Origin: VRUE01 sp963837735
GTDB taxonomy: Bacteria; Actinomycetota; Thermoleophilia; Solirubrobacterales; 70-9
Assembly (NCBI GenBank): GCA_963837735.1
Contig: CAWIOM010000003.1
Location: forward strand, 62,001 to 126,000
DNA: 64,000 nt
Direction of reading: 5' to 3'
Position 1 is the stretch's first letter, and the number at the start of each line of letters is the position of its first letter. Of this stretch, positions 7,141 through 16,086 are shown in pieces. The notes beneath the pieces are model-generated. The model saw nothing but the letters and a program-made list of their open reading frames with translations, was not told where the DNA came from and did no database searches. A program made the position numbers and the translations under genes.

Positions 7141-9618
7141 CTACGTCTGTTTGCGTCCTTCGAGGTATTTGCGACCCTCCTGATATCGGGCGTCGTAGGC
7201 GCGATATGCCTCCGATCGCTCCAGATCGGTCCCCTCTGAGGATACGACCCCGACGCGTCCGCGGCCACCGTCGGGGGTCCCCTGCACCAAGCCGAGCTCG
7301 GCGAGGACGGCGAAGCAGCGCGCCGCGCCCTCGGGGGAGCGCGGGTGCGGGCCGCCGCCGAGCAGGGCCTCGTGGAGGTCCCTCCCCCCCAGCTCGCCGC
7401 CGGCGTCGCGCAGGTCGCGGAAGACGCCGGCGAGGACGGCGCGCCGGGCGTAGCGGTCCTCGAGCGCGCCGAGGGCGAAGCGCCGCTCGGCCTCCCCCCA
7501 GGCCGGGTGCAGGTAGCCGCTCCCCTCCGCGGGGGCCTGCGCCGCGAGGCGCTCGAGCTGCTCGGAGGGCGCCGGGTCGACGAGGACGACGTGCTCGAAG
7601 CCCGCCGCCAGGCCCGGCTCCAGCTCGAGCTCCGCGTATTCGGCGAGCCGGGCGCCGGTCCGCGCCATCGGCTCCCGCCGCGGCAGGTCGGCGACCAGGC
7701 CGAGGACGGAGGCGCCGCTGGAGGCGAGCTCGGCGAGGGTCGCGGCGGCCGAGCCCGAGACCGGCCGGATCGCCCGCTCTCCCTGACCCGGGCCCGGATC
7801 CGGGGTGAGGCGTCGATTTAGTCCCCAGAGGAACTCTTTTGACGACTCGGTTCCGGGCCGCGGGCGAGCTCGGCCTCGAAGCGCTCCCACCAGGCCTCTT
7901 CGGCGCCGGCCTCGGCCGCCGCCTCGTGCGGGTAGAGCTCGTTGAGGACGACGCGCGGCTCGACGGCGCCGTTCCAGTGGTTGACCTCGAGCCGCACCGC
8001 CGCGTCGACGGGGTCGTCGGCGCCGACGCCGAGCTTCGAGCGGCCGAAGGAGACGCCGAGCGCCCGGTGGGCGCCGCTGTGGAGGTTGAAGCGGGCGTGG
8101 GCGCCCTCCTTGCCCATCGGCCGCACGTCGCGGACGCGGGCCGCGGGGACCAGCAGCCGCACGCCCGGGTTGCCCATCCCGAACGGCGCCAGCCGGCCGA
8201 GCTCCTCGGCGAGGTCGAGGCCGAGGTCGGCGCCGCCGACCATCGCGTCGATGCGCGCGGTCTTCGCCAGGTCCTCGGGGCCGAGCACCGCCGCCGCGTG
8301 GGCGGCGAAGGCCTCGCGGAAGGCGTCGAGGCTCGCGGCCTCCAGGGCCAGGCCGGCGGCGGCGCGGTGGCCGCCGAAGGTGGTCAGGTGCTCGGCGCAG
8401 GCCTCGAGGCCGGCGAGCAGGTCGAAGCCGGGGATGCTGCGCCCCGAGCCGCGCCCTCCCCCCTCGCCGTCGAGCGAGATCACGATCGCCGGCCGGTGGT
8501 GGCGCTCGGCCAGGCGCGAGGCGACGATCCCGATCACGCCCGGGTGCCAGCCCTCGCCGGCGACGACGATGGCCGGCGCCTCGCGCAGGGCGTCGGGGAG
8601 GTCGCGCAACGCCTTCTCGGCGGCGTTGGAGACCTCGCGCTCCGTCGCCCGCCGCTCGCCGTTGGCCCGGCTCAGCTCGTTGGCGATCTCGGCCGCCCGC
8701 CCGGGGTCCTCGGTGAGGAAGAGCTCGACCCCGGCGTCCGCCCGGTAGAGCCGCCCCGCGGCGTTGATCCGGGGCGCCAATTTGAAGGCAAGGTCGCCCT
8801 CGTCGATGCGGGTCGGCTCGCATTTCGCGGCTTCGATCAAGGCCTTGATCCCGGGCCGCTTCATCAGCCGCACCTGCTCCAGCCCGCGCTTGACCAGCGA
8901 CCGGTTCTCCCCCACCAGCGGCACGACGTCGGCGACGGTCGCCAGGGCGACGAGGTCGAGATCGTCGTCGAACTGGTCGGTCGGGTCCCTCGGCGCGCAT
9001 TCGCGAGATTCCAGGGGACCCGCGGTCCCGCAGAGCGCACTCACTTCGAACCGGATGAGACCGGTCGATCTCCGGATGCAGGATCGGGCAGTCGGGAAGC
9101 TCGTCCGCCGCCTGGTGGTGGTCGGTGACGATCGCGTCGATCCCCAGCGACTTCGCCAGGGCGACCTCCTCGACCGCGGTGATCCCGCAGTCGACGGTGA
9201 CCAGGAGCTTCGTCCCCCGCTCGGCGAGCAGCTCGACGTTGGCCGGCGTCAGCCCGTAGCCGTCGGCGATCCGGTCGGGGATCAGCCAGTCGCACTCGGC
9301 CCCCAGCTCGCGCAGGGTGGCGACCAGGATCGAGGTCGCGCAGACGCCGTCGACGTCGAAGTCGCCGTGGACGGTGATCCGCTCCCCCGCCTCGATCGCC
9401 GCCGCGATGCGCTCGACGACGGCGCCCATCGAGCCGAACTCGCCGGGGTCGTGGGACTCGTCGGCCTCGAGGAAGGCGAGCGCCTGCTCGGGCGTCCGGT
9501 AGCCGCGCCGGACGAGGGTGATCGCGACCGGCTCGCTCAGGTCGAGCTTCTCGGCCAGCTCCCGCGCCTCCGCGTAGGAGTAGGGATCCGCGCGGTATGC
9601 CCTGATCGTCTCAGCCAC
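7141..9618 (-). CDS. recJ: Single-stranded-DNA exonuclease RecJ, interrupted by two frameshifts
   Basis: 5'-3' ssDNA exonuclease of recombination repair. From the GTG at 9618 the first frame gives the DHH core: RITVHGDFDVDGVCATSI, LLVTVDCGITAVEE and AIVTDHHQAADELPDCPI. Near 9050 the coding frame changes and continues as FDDDLDLVALATVADVVPL, APRINAAGRL, GEGWHPGVIGIVASRL and TFGGHRAAAGLALE (DHHA1 domain). Near 7835, at a run of four T, the frame returns to the first one for a 230-residue C-terminal domain (VLGLVADLPRREPMARTG) seen in long RecJ proteins. Around the first break the segment expected after LCG is also shortened. All core motifs survive, so consensus error is more likely than decay. 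relA follows 32 bp downstream. Confidence 0.82.
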   Translation of the reverse strand: MAETIRAYRADPYSYAEARELAEKLDLSEPVAITLVRRGYRTPEQALAFLEADESHDPGEFGSMGAVVERIAAAIEAGERITVHGDFDVDGVCATSILVATLRELGAECDWLIPDRIADGYGLTPANVELLAERGTKLLVTVDCGITAVEEVALAKSLGIDAIVTDHHQAADELPDCPILHPEIDRSHPVRSECALRDRGSPGISRMRAEGPDRPVRRRSRPRRPGDRRRRRAAGGGEPVAGQARAGAGAADEAARDQGLDRSREMRADPHRRGRPCLQIGAPDQRRGAALPGGRRGRALPHRGPRAGGRDRQRAEPGQRRAAGDGARGLQRRREGVARPPRRPARGAGHRRRRRGLAPGRDRDRRLAPGRAPPPAGDRDLARRRGGRARLGAQHPRLRPARRPRGLRRAPDHLRRPPRRRRPGPGGREPRRLPRGLRRPRGGGARPRGPGEDRAHRRDGRRRRPRPRPRRGARPAGAVRDGQPGRAAAGPRGPRPRRAADGQGGRPRPLQPPQRRPPGARRLLRPLEARRRRRRPRRRGGAARGQPLERRRRAARRPQRALPARGGGRGRRRRGLVGALRGRARPRPGTESSKEFLWGLNRRLTPDPGPGQGERAIRPVSGSAAATLAELASSGASVLGLVADLPRREPMARTGARLAEYAELELEPGLAAGFEHVVLVDPAPSEQLERLAAQAPAEGSGYLHPAWGEAERRFALGALEDRYARRAVLAGVFRDLRDAGGELGGRDLHEALLGGGPHPRSPEGAARCFAVLAELGLVQGTPDGGRGRVGVVSSEGTDLERSEAYRAYDARYQEGRKYLEGRKQT

Positions 9619-9734
9619 CCACCCAGGCTGGCGCCGGGACCAGACGGATTTCCGCGCCCCGCAGCTCCCAATTTGCAGCGAGTCCGAGCGGGCGCACTGC
9701 CGCCGCCCGGCTTCCGTATACCCTGCGGGCCGTT

Positions 9735-10379
9735 ATGGGGGCAGGGTGGATTGGACGCCGAGGTTGGGACAGGATGGCGGGCAGAGCGCGGAGGCCGATC
9801 CGCAAGCTCCCCCATCTCGTCCTCGTCGCGGCGCTCGCCGTGGTCGTGCTCGACCAGGGGGCGGCGACAGCGCAGCATCGGGACACGCAGTCGCTGATCG
9901 CGCCGCCCGGCCACTGCGCCGCAGAGAACGACTTCGAAGCCCCGGCCGAGGTGCAGCAGCGAGCGATGCTCTGCATGACCGCCTACGCCCGGCGCCAGGC
10001 CGGGCTGGCGGGACTGTCCGCCGCCGTAAAGCTGGAACTGTCGGCGGCAGCCAAAGCTGGGGACATCCTGGGCTGCAACAGCTTCAGCCACCTCGCCTGC
10101 GGCCGCAGCTTCACCTACTGGCTGAAGGCCTACAACTACCTCCCCGCACCCTGCTGGGCCGTGGGAGAGAACCTCGCCTGGGGAACCGGCCGGGAGGGAA
10201 CGGTGCGCTCGGTCTTCCGCTCCTGGATGCACTCGCCGGGGCATCGCCACGACATCCTCGGCGACTTCAGCCAGATCGGCATCAGCATGCAGATCGGCGA
10301 CCTCGACGGCCAGAGCGCAGCTCACGTCTGGACGCAGGATTTCGGCTCCCACTGCCGGGGGCGACACTCTCGGCGATAA
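9735..10379 (+). CDS. Secreted CAP/SCP-like (YkwD family) protein
   Basis: 214-aa exported protein. A basic N-terminus and hydrophobic helix (HLVLVAALAVVVLDQGAA) form a signal peptide. The CAP domain spans about residues 65-205: LSAAAKAGDILGCNSFSH, CWAVGENLAWGTG, SVFRSWMHSPGHRHDILG and VWTQDFGSHC. The two family His residues (FSH, SPGHR) and the GENLA motif are present, as is a likely disulphide pair. Bacterial CAP proteins of this size are extracellular and mostly uncharacterised. A TACCCT box lies 10 bases before the ATG at 9735; an internal ATG at 9774, preceded by GGGACAGG, is an alternative start. Divergent from recJ. Confidence 0.85.
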   Translation: MGAGWIGRRGWDRMAGRARRPIRKLPHLVLVAALAVVVLDQGAATAQHRDTQSLIAPPGHCAAENDFEAPAEVQQRAMLCMTAYARRQAGLAGLSAAVKLELSAAAKAGDILGCNSFSHLACGRSFTYWLKAYNYLPAPCWAVGENLAWGTGREGTVRSVFRSWMHSPGHRHDILGDFSQIGISMQIGDLDGQSAAHVWTQDFGSHCRGRHSRR

Positions 10380-10512
10380 CGCCTCAAGCAAGAAGCCGTC
10401 CTAGGCGACGTCTGCGCTTGCTGTATTACATTGCTCTTACAGATGCCGCAAGCGGAACGCAAACCTTCATCGGACGCCCGGTGGAGCGTAAGCGGTAGCT
10501 GCAATCGAGTGA

Positions 10513-10920
10513 CCTGGTCACGAATCGCCGCAGCGAGCTCGCACGGCACCGACAGCGTTCATCCGCCTCGCCGAGCGCTACGTTGACGAGGGGACGCGTA
10601 TAGACGAGCACCCCGGCATCGTCTTCCGCAGCGGGCCGACCGGGCGCCGGGCGGCCCTGGCGGGCGGGCCGGACGTCTGGGAGGTGATCACGACCCTCAA
10701 GGGCACCGAGGAGCGTGGCGAGGAGGCGATCGTCGCAGCCGCTCGGCTGCTCGACCTCACCCAGTCGCAGGTGCGGACCGCTTTCCGCTACTACGCCTCC
10801 TATCCGGACGAGGTCGACGAGCGCATCAGGCAAAACGTCGAGGAGGCCGACGCGGCTGAAGCTGCCTGGCGTCGCGAAGGCGCCCTCGCTGAAGAGAACG
10901 CGGGCGTGACCCCGCCGGAT
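10513..10920 (+). pseudogene. Remnant of a conserved ~120-residue hypothetical protein (DUF433-like)
   Basis: The frame shows good protein-like sequence: LAERYVDEGTRIDEHPGIVF, RSGPTGRRAALAGGPDVWEV then a GEEAIVAAARLLDLTQSQVR helix pair and AFRYYASYPDEVDERIRQN. This resembles small DUF433/antitoxin-like proteins. There is no ATG, GTG or TTG between the TGA at 10510 and GTG 10684, so the N-terminus is missing or shifted. The frame also lacks a natural stop after about 10915 and reads on to 11223, antisense to the next gene. Either the gene is decayed at both ends or two indels are present. Confidence 0.5.
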
Positions 10921-10929
10921 GGGCAAGGC

Positions 10930-11139
10930 TTACCCCTCGCCGTCTGCGGGCAAGAACGGTCCGTGCTCGGCCTCCAGGGCGGCGATCTCCTCCTCGGTCG
11001 CCTCGCGCTCGTCCTTGCCGAGCATGGCTTTCCAGGAGGTGTCGCGGGTGATCACGAACTCGTTGGCGTTGCGCTCCTCGGTGATGATGAACTCACCCTC
11101 AAGGGCGCCGCTGACCTTGATGTGCGCGGGCTGCTCCAT
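10930..11139 (-). CDS. Small acidic hypothetical protein (69 aa)
   Basis: Not recognised. ATG at 11139 immediately follows a GTG (GTGATGGAGC). The sequence MEQPAHIKVSGALEGEFIIT EERNANEFVITRDTSW is strand-rich, followed by an acidic helix (EREATEEEIAALEAEHG). The start codon overlaps the stop of the upstream membrane protein, so the two are probably translationally coupled, downstream of secDF. No metal or catalytic motif is visible. Confidence 0.6.
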   Translation of the reverse strand: MEQPAHIKVSGALEGEFIITEERNANEFVITRDTSWKAMLGKDEREATEEEIAALEAEHGPFLPADGEG

Positions 11140-11489
11140 CACCGAAAATCATGGCAGACATGGCGGCGGGGGTCGTTTGACAGCGTCGTGCGCCGGACGC
11201 CCGGCGTTGACCGATCGAAATAGGCCTGCTCTTGGCCGGTGCGGGTGCCGATCGCCCAGACGACGGCGAGGCCGATCGCGACGCCGGGGATCGCCAGCAG
11301 GGCGGTGGCGAGGTCGGTGTCGCCGAGGCTTTTGCCGGTGATCGCGGTGACGATCATCCCGAAGGTGACGGCGCCGATCACGGCGCCGAGGAAGGCGCCG
11401 ACGATCCCCTGCCAGAAGCGGTCCTCGGGCAGGAAGACGGTGAAGTGCCAGAGGGCGATCCCCATCGTGAAGAAAACGAGCAGTGCCAT
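11139..11489 (-). CDS. Small multi-pass membrane protein downstream of secDF
   Basis: 116-aa protein with three hydrophobic segments: LLVFFTMGIALWHFTVFL, GIVGAFLGAVIGAVTFGMIV and TALLAIPGVAIGLAVVWAIG. The Gly/Ala-rich second segment resembles GlsB/YeaQ/YmgE-type proteins, but the match is only by pattern. It starts 16 bp after the secDF stop with GGAGGCGACCG ahead of the ATG, so it likely belongs to the secDF transcript. The polar C-terminus (about 30 residues) is less convincing. Confidence 0.6.
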   Translation of the reverse strand: MALLVFFTMGIALWHFTVFLPEDRFWQGIVGAFLGAVIGAVTFGMIVTAITGKSLGDTDLATALLAIPGVAIGLAVVWAIGTRTGQEQAYFDRSTPGVRRTTLSNDPRRHVCHDFR

Positions 11490-11505
11490 CAGTCGGTCGC
11501 CTCCA

Positions 11506-14457
11506 CTATCTGTTCCTCCCGTGCTTGCGCCGCCGCTGGCGTTTTTCGCGTCGCTGCGCGTTGCGTTCGCGGCGTTCGGCCGAGGCTTTTTCGGCGGCCT
11601 CCTTGGCGCCGTTGTTGACGCCGCCCGGGCCGTCGCCCGCGGGGCCCTCGTCCTCGCGCTCGGCGGTCGCCACGGCGCCCGCCGACGGCGCCGCCTCGGA
11701 CTCGGCGGCGGTGCCGTCGCCGGCCTCCGCTTCGGTCTCGGAGTCGTCGGCGAGCTTGGCGAGCTCGGTGTCGTCGGCGAAGGCGGGGACGGTGCCGTCG
11801 AGCGCCGCGATCCGCTCGCGGCGGCGGATGAAGCCGGGCTCCCGTTCCTTCCACGCGGTCAGCACCGGCGAGGCGATGAAGATCGACGAGTAGGTTCCGG
11901 AGAGGATCCCGACCAGCATCGCGAAGGCGAAGTCCTGCAGGGTGGCGCCGCCGAAGATCAGCAGCGAGACGACGCCGAGCAGGGTCGTGAAGCTGGTCGC
12001 CAGCGAGCGGGTCATCACCTCGCTCATCGAGCGGTTGACGATCTGCGAGAACGCAGCCCGCGGCATGCGCGGCATGTTCTCCCGGATCCGGTCGAAGACG
12101 ATGATCGTGTCGTATAGGGAGTAGCCCAAAATGGTCAGGAAAGCGGCGACCGTTCCGCTCGTCACCTCCCGGCCGGTTAGCGAGTAGACGCCCGCTGTGA
12201 TGAGGATGTCGTGGAAGATCGCGATGACCACCGGGACGGCGAACTTGGGGTCGAACCGGAAGGCGACGTAGGCGCAGATCACGAGCAGCGAAAAGACCAG
12301 TGCCTTGAGGGCGCTGTTCGCCACCTGTTCGCCGAAGGTCGGCCCGACGCTGGTGCTGTCGAAGCCGTTCTCGACGATTTGGTACTTGGCCTGGAGGGCG
12401 GCGTTGGCGGTGTCGACCCGGTCGGGTTCCAGGGTCCGGGTCTGGATCTGGAAGACGTTGTCGCCGAATTCGGGGTCGGAGACCTGCTGGATCTGCTCCG
12501 AGGCGATCCCCGCCCCTTCCAGCGTCTGGCGGACGCCTTCCTCGTTGGTCGGCTTGACCAGGGCGACCTTGATCCGCGTCCCCGACTCGAAGTCGATGCC
12601 GAAGTTGAGCTGCTCGGTGGCGAGGGCGAGGGCGCCGACGATCAGGATGCAGCCCGACAGCGAGAAGAACCAGCGGCTCGCCCCCATGAAGTCGAAGCGC
12701 CAGCGCTGCTTCTCGTTTTTGGTCACGCCGAGGACGGCGGGCGAGTTGAGGAACCGGGTGCGGCTCATGCTGCCGAGCAGCGCCTGCGTGAAGACGACCG
12801 CGGTCAGCAGCGAGACGATCGTGCCGACGCCGAGGACGAAGGCGAACCCTTTGACCCCCGCCGTCGCCAGGACGAAGAGGATGAACGCGGTCAGCAGGGT
12901 GACGACGTTCGCGTCGATGATCGTCGAGATCCCGCGTTTGTAGCCGGCGGAGATCGCCGCGGACATGGATCTCCCTGCCCGGACCTCCTCTTTTATGCGC
13001 TCGAAGATGACGATGTTGGAGTCGGCGGTGACGCCGATCGTCAGCACCAGCCCCGCGATCCCCGGCAGCGTCAGGGTGATCGGGATCAGTTTGATCAGGG
13101 CGAAGAAGATCACCCCGTAGGCGCCGAGGGCGAAGACCGAGATCAGCCCCAGCACGCGGTAGAAGACGAGCAGGAAGACGATCACCGCGATCAGGCCGAT
13201 GACGCCGGCCTTGACGCCGGCGTGCAGCGCCTGGGTGCCGAGCGTCGCCGAGACCTGGGTCTGGCTGATCAGCTTCAGGTCGATCGGCAGGGCGCCGATC
13301 TGCAGGAAGGTGGCGATGTCCTGCGCTTCCTGGACGCTGCGGAAGCCGCCGGAGATTTCGGCGCCGGTGCGGCCGTCGATCCCGTCCGGGTTCTGGGCGA
13401 AGTTGATGATCGGCCGCGTCTTGACCTGGTTGTCGAGGACGACGGCGAAGTGGCCGGAGAGCGCTTCGGCTTCTTCGCCGCCGGCCAGGCCGATCGCCTG
13501 TTCCTGGCCGCGCTGGGCGATCCGCCGGGTGACGTCGTGGAAGGCCGAACGGCCGCTGTCGGTGAATTCGAAGTTGACGGTCGCGTTGTGCTGGGAGTCG
13601 AATTCCTGCTTCGGGTTGGTGATTTCCGTTCCCGAGAGCGCCGGTTCGTCGTTGATCGCGAACCAGCCTTCCTGCGCTTCGTCGTCGATCGGTTCGCCGT
13701 CGGAGTTCTGCGCCGCTTCGGAGACGACGATCGTGCCGACCGGGACCTTGATCACTTCGCCCTTGTGGGCGCGTTTGCGGCCGCTGACGTCGATGTAGAG
13801 GTCTTCGACCTTGTTCTCGGGGCCGGCGACCAGGTCGTGGGAGTCGTTTTCCTTGAACAGGTAGTAGCGCGGCTTGGTCGTCGAGCAGTGGGTGCAGTTC
13901 TTGACCGCTTCCTGTTCGGAGGCGAGCTTGACGGCGCCGTAGGCGCTCGGGAAGGCGCCGGAGAAGACGAGACGCTGGTTGGTCGGCTTTTTCGGCGGCC
14001 GGCCGGCTTCCTTCCATTCCTTTTCGGCTGCTTTCAGCGGCCCGGGCGGCGGCTGGCGGCCGGGGTGGCTGGCGATCGCCCTCTCGCGGCCGAGCAGGTT
14101 CGGCTCCCAGTCGTAGAAGTAGAGCTGGGCGGTGGTGCCGACCTGTTCGATCGCCCGTTCGGCGTTGGTGACGTCGGGGAGGCTGACCGAGATCTCGGTT
14201 TCCCCCAGCCTCGAGACCTCGGGCTCGGAGACGCCGAGCTGGTCGATCCGTTCGCGGATGATCTCGATCGAGGTGTCGATGTCGGCGCCCGACACTTCCT
14301 TGGTCTGGCCGGTCGGCGTGCCCTGGTAGACGAGCTCGACGCCGCCCTTGAGGTCGAGGCCGAGGCGGGTCGGCTTGTTGGCGATCACAAGGGCGGAGAC
14401 GATCACCAGCCCGAGCACGAAGAGCAGTACGAAGAAATGACGGCGCCGCTTCCCCAT
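11506..14457 (-). CDS. secDF: Protein translocase subunit SecDF (fusion)
   Basis: Proton-driven accessory subunit of the Sec translocon that helps pull secreted proteins across the membrane. The SecD half starts with one helix then RLGLDLKGGVELVYQG, a large extracytoplasmic P1 region, and a helix bundle with GIAGLVLTIGVTADSNIVIF then ERIKEE. The SecF half starts near residue 600 with QLNFGIDFESGTRIKVAL and ends with LGYSLYDTIIVFDRIRENM and LFIFGGATL-type helices. At 983 aa it is a single-chain SecDF; many actinobacteria have separate secD and secF. The C-terminal 90 residues are charged and low complexity. It starts 10 bp after the zinc-ribbon/PAS gene, indicating an operon. Confidence 0.95.
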   Translation of the reverse strand: MGKRRRHFFVLLFVLGLVIVSALVIANKPTRLGLDLKGGVELVYQGTPTGQTKEVSGADIDTSIEIIRERIDQLGVSEPEVSRLGETEISVSLPDVTNAERAIEQVGTTAQLYFYDWEPNLLGRERAIASHPGRQPPPGPLKAAEKEWKEAGRPPKKPTNQRLVFSGAFPSAYGAVKLASEQEAVKNCTHCSTTKPRYYLFKENDSHDLVAGPENKVEDLYIDVSGRKRAHKGEVIKVPVGTIVVSEAAQNSDGEPIDDEAQEGWFAINDEPALSGTEITNPKQEFDSQHNATVNFEFTDSGRSAFHDVTRRIAQRGQEQAIGLAGGEEAEALSGHFAVVLDNQVKTRPIINFAQNPDGIDGRTGAEISGGFRSVQEAQDIATFLQIGALPIDLKLISQTQVSATLGTQALHAGVKAGVIGLIAVIVFLLVFYRVLGLISVFALGAYGVIFFALIKLIPITLTLPGIAGLVLTIGVTADSNIVIFERIKEEVRAGRSMSAAISAGYKRGISTIIDANVVTLLTAFILFVLATAGVKGFAFVLGVGTIVSLLTAVVFTQALLGSMSRTRFLNSPAVLGVTKNEKQRWRFDFMGASRWFFSLSGCILIVGALALATEQLNFGIDFESGTRIKVALVKPTNEEGVRQTLEGAGIASEQIQQVSDPEFGDNVFQIQTRTLEPDRVDTANAALQAKYQIVENGFDSTSVGPTFGEQVANSALKALVFSLLVICAYVAFRFDPKFAVPVVIAIFHDILITAGVYSLTGREVTSGTVAAFLTILGYSLYDTIIVFDRIRENMPRMPRAAFSQIVNRSMSEVMTRSLATSFTTLLGVVSLLIFGGATLQDFAFAMLVGILSGTYSSIFIASPVLTAWKEREPGFIRRRERIAALDGTVPAFADDTELAKLADDSETEAEAGDGTAAESEAAPSAGAVATAEREDEGPAGDGPGGVNNGAKEAAEKASAERRERNAQRREKRQRRRKHGRNR

Positions 14458-14467
14458 GTGCCCTGTC

Positions 14468-14956
14468 TCAGCTCTCCGGGGTGAGGACGATCAGCAGGCC
14501 GCCGTCCTCGTCGTAGGCCGGGAAGACGTCGGCGACCGCCTCGGCCGGGAGGTCGCCCTCGGCGTTGACCGAGACCCGCTTGCCGAGCGAGCGCACGCCC
14601 CACTCGAGCGAGGTCTCGATCGGGTCCGTCTCGCCGTCGCCGTCGAGGTCGGCGACCTTGCCCCCTTCGCCGGCCTCGCGCCACTGGAGGCCGAGGACTT
14701 CTTTGACCGGGCGGCCGATCACGTCTTCGTCGGAGAGCCCGGTGAGCTCGAAGCTGCCGCGGCCGGCGTCGATCACCCTCGCCTGCTTGTCGCAGACGAA
14801 GAAGGCCGCGTTGGGCGCCGGGTAGTAGTCGTCGAGCAGCTCGAAGACGAAGCCGAAGCCGCATTTCGTGCAGCCCTTCGGCCGGGTGCTGAACCCGGCC
14901 GTGCGTTCGGCGCTGGCCTCCCTATGGCCACAGTTGGGGCAGATGAAGAACGGCAT
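14468..14956 (-). CDS. Zinc-ribbon plus PAS-like domain protein
   Basis: 162-aa cytosolic protein. The N-terminus has two CxxC knuckles (FFICPNCGHREA and KGCTKCGFGFVFEL) forming a likely zinc ribbon. It is followed by a PAS-type fold (YYPAPNAAFFVCDKQARVID, FELTGLSDEDVIGRPVKEVL) and a tail with DGDGETD. The PAS motif 'LTGLSDEDVIGRPV' is typical of the family; no kinase or output domain is attached. It is the first gene before secDF, with the ATG 8 nt after a TAATCT box, so it may be made from a leaderless message. A sensor or regulator connected with secretion is conceivable but unproven. Confidence 0.75.
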   Translation of the reverse strand: MPFFICPNCGHREASAERTAGFSTRPKGCTKCGFGFVFELLDDYYPAPNAAFFVCDKQARVIDAGRGSFELTGLSDEDVIGRPVKEVLGLQWREAGEGGKVADLDGDGETDPIETSLEWGVRSLGKRVSVNAEGDLPAEAVADVFPAYDEDGGLLIVLTPES

Positions 14957-14964
14957 CCCATGCC

Positions 14965-14970
14965 AGATTA
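14965..14970 (-). promoter_or_regulatory. -10 box TAATCT, 8 nt before the PAS-protein ATG
   Basis: On the minus strand TAATCT is followed by GGCATGGG and the ATG at 14956. Spacing fits a transcript starting at or within two bases of the start codon. It would drive the zinc-ribbon/PAS and secDF operon. Confidence 0.45.
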
Positions 14971-15003
14971 CTGAGAGTCGGCCAAAAGCTTTGCGGTCGC
15001 GGC

Positions 15004-16086
15004 CTAGAAGAGGCTCGTGGCGCCCTCGGGTGCGGGAATCCCCAGATGCTCGAAGGCCCTCTCGGTCAGCACCCGGCCGCGCGGGGTGCGCTTGAGCAGG
15101 CCCTGCTGGAGCAGGTAGGGCTCGAAGATGTCCTCGATCGTGTCGGGCTCCTCGCCGATCGCGATCGCCAGGGTCGAGAGGCCGACCGGGCCGCCGCCGA
15201 ACTTGGTCGCGACGGTGTCGAGCAGGGCGCGGTCGGAGCGGTCGAGGCCGCCGGCGTCGACCTCGAGCATCTCCAGGGCCGCGGTCGCGACCTCGGTGTC
15301 GATGGTCCCCTGGCCCTTGACCTGGGCGAAGTCGCGGACCCGCTTGAGCAGGCGGTTGGCGACGCGCGGGGTGCCGCGCGAGCGGCCGGCGATCGTCTCC
15401 GCGCCGGCGCTGTCGATCTCGACTTCGAGGATCCTCGCCGAGCGCTCGACGATCTGCGCCAGGTGGGCGGCGTCGTAGTGCTCGAGGCGGTGGCAGACGC
15501 CGAAGCGGTCGCGCAGCGGCGTCGTCAGCAGGCCGGCGCGGGTGGTGGCGCCGACCAGGGTGAAGGGCGGCAGCGGCAGGGTCACGGTGCGGGCGCCCGC
15601 CCCCTGGCCGAGGACGACGGGCAGCTCGCCGTCCTCCATCGCCGGGTAGAGGGTCTCCTCGACGGCACGGCCGAGGCGGTGGATCTCGTCGATGAAGAAG
15701 ACGCTGCCCGGCTCCAGCGAGGTGAGGAAGGAGGCGACGTCGGCCTTGCGCTCGAGGGCGGGGCCGGCGGTCTGGACCATCGGCACGCCGAGCTCGGCGG
15801 CGACGATGTGGGCGAGCGAGGTCTTGCCCAGCCCCGGCGGGCCGGCGAGCAGGACGTGGTCGAGCGGCTCGCCGCGGCCGCGCGCCGCTTCGATGAAGAT
15901 CGTCAGCTGCTCGGTCACCTGCACCTGGTTGACGAAGTCGGCGAGCGTCGGCGGCCGCAGCGAGCGGTCGAGGTCCTCGTCGGGGATGTCGGCCCGGGCG
16001 TCGTGGATGCGGACCTCCGCGGCGGGCAGATCGTCGATCCCCGGGGTGCGGATGCGGTTCGGGTTGATCGCCGGGTCCTCGCTCAC
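15004..16086 (-). CDS. ruvB: Holliday junction branch migration helicase RuvB
   Basis: AAA+ motor of the RuvABC resolvasome. Walker A LAGPPGLGKTSLAHIV (about residue 80), Walker B VFFIDEIHRLG, sensor-1 region LVGATTRAGLLTTPLRDRFG, and the C-terminal winged helix (EPYLLQQGLLKRTPRGRVLT). 360 aa, full length. The ATG overlaps the end of ruvA by 4 bp. Gene order ruvC-ruvA-ruvB is the classic arrangement. Confidence 0.97.
   Translation of the reverse strand: MSEDPAINPNRIRTPGIDDLPAAEVRIHDARADIPDEDLDRSLRPPTLADFVNQVQVTEQLTIFIEAARGRGEPLDHVLLAGPPGLGKTSLAHIVAAELGVPMVQTAGPALERKADVASFLTSLEPGSVFFIDEIHRLGRAVEETLYPAMEDGELPVVLGQGAGARTVTLPLPPFTLVGATTRAGLLTTPLRDRFGVCHRLEHYDAAHLAQIVERSARILEVEIDSAGAETIAGRSRGTPRVANRLLKRVRDFAQVKGQGTIDTEVATAALEMLEVDAGGLDRSDRALLDTVATKFGGGPVGLSTLAIAIGEEPDTIEDIFEPYLLQQGLLKRTPRGRVLTERAFEHLGIPAPEGATSLF

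Noticed and set aside
5045..7183. 712-codon plus-strand frame opposite relA
   Set aside because: Low-complexity Val/Asp/Gly/Arg sequence mirroring relA; relA has full domain support.
7818..9044. A separate gene inside recJ (frame 7818-9044 with its own start)
   Set aside because: It is the middle part of RecJ; the DHH core upstream and C-terminal part downstream are in the other frame.
12211..14484. 757-codon plus-strand frame opposite secDF
   Set aside because: Antisense shadow; secDF motifs are unambiguous on the minus strand.
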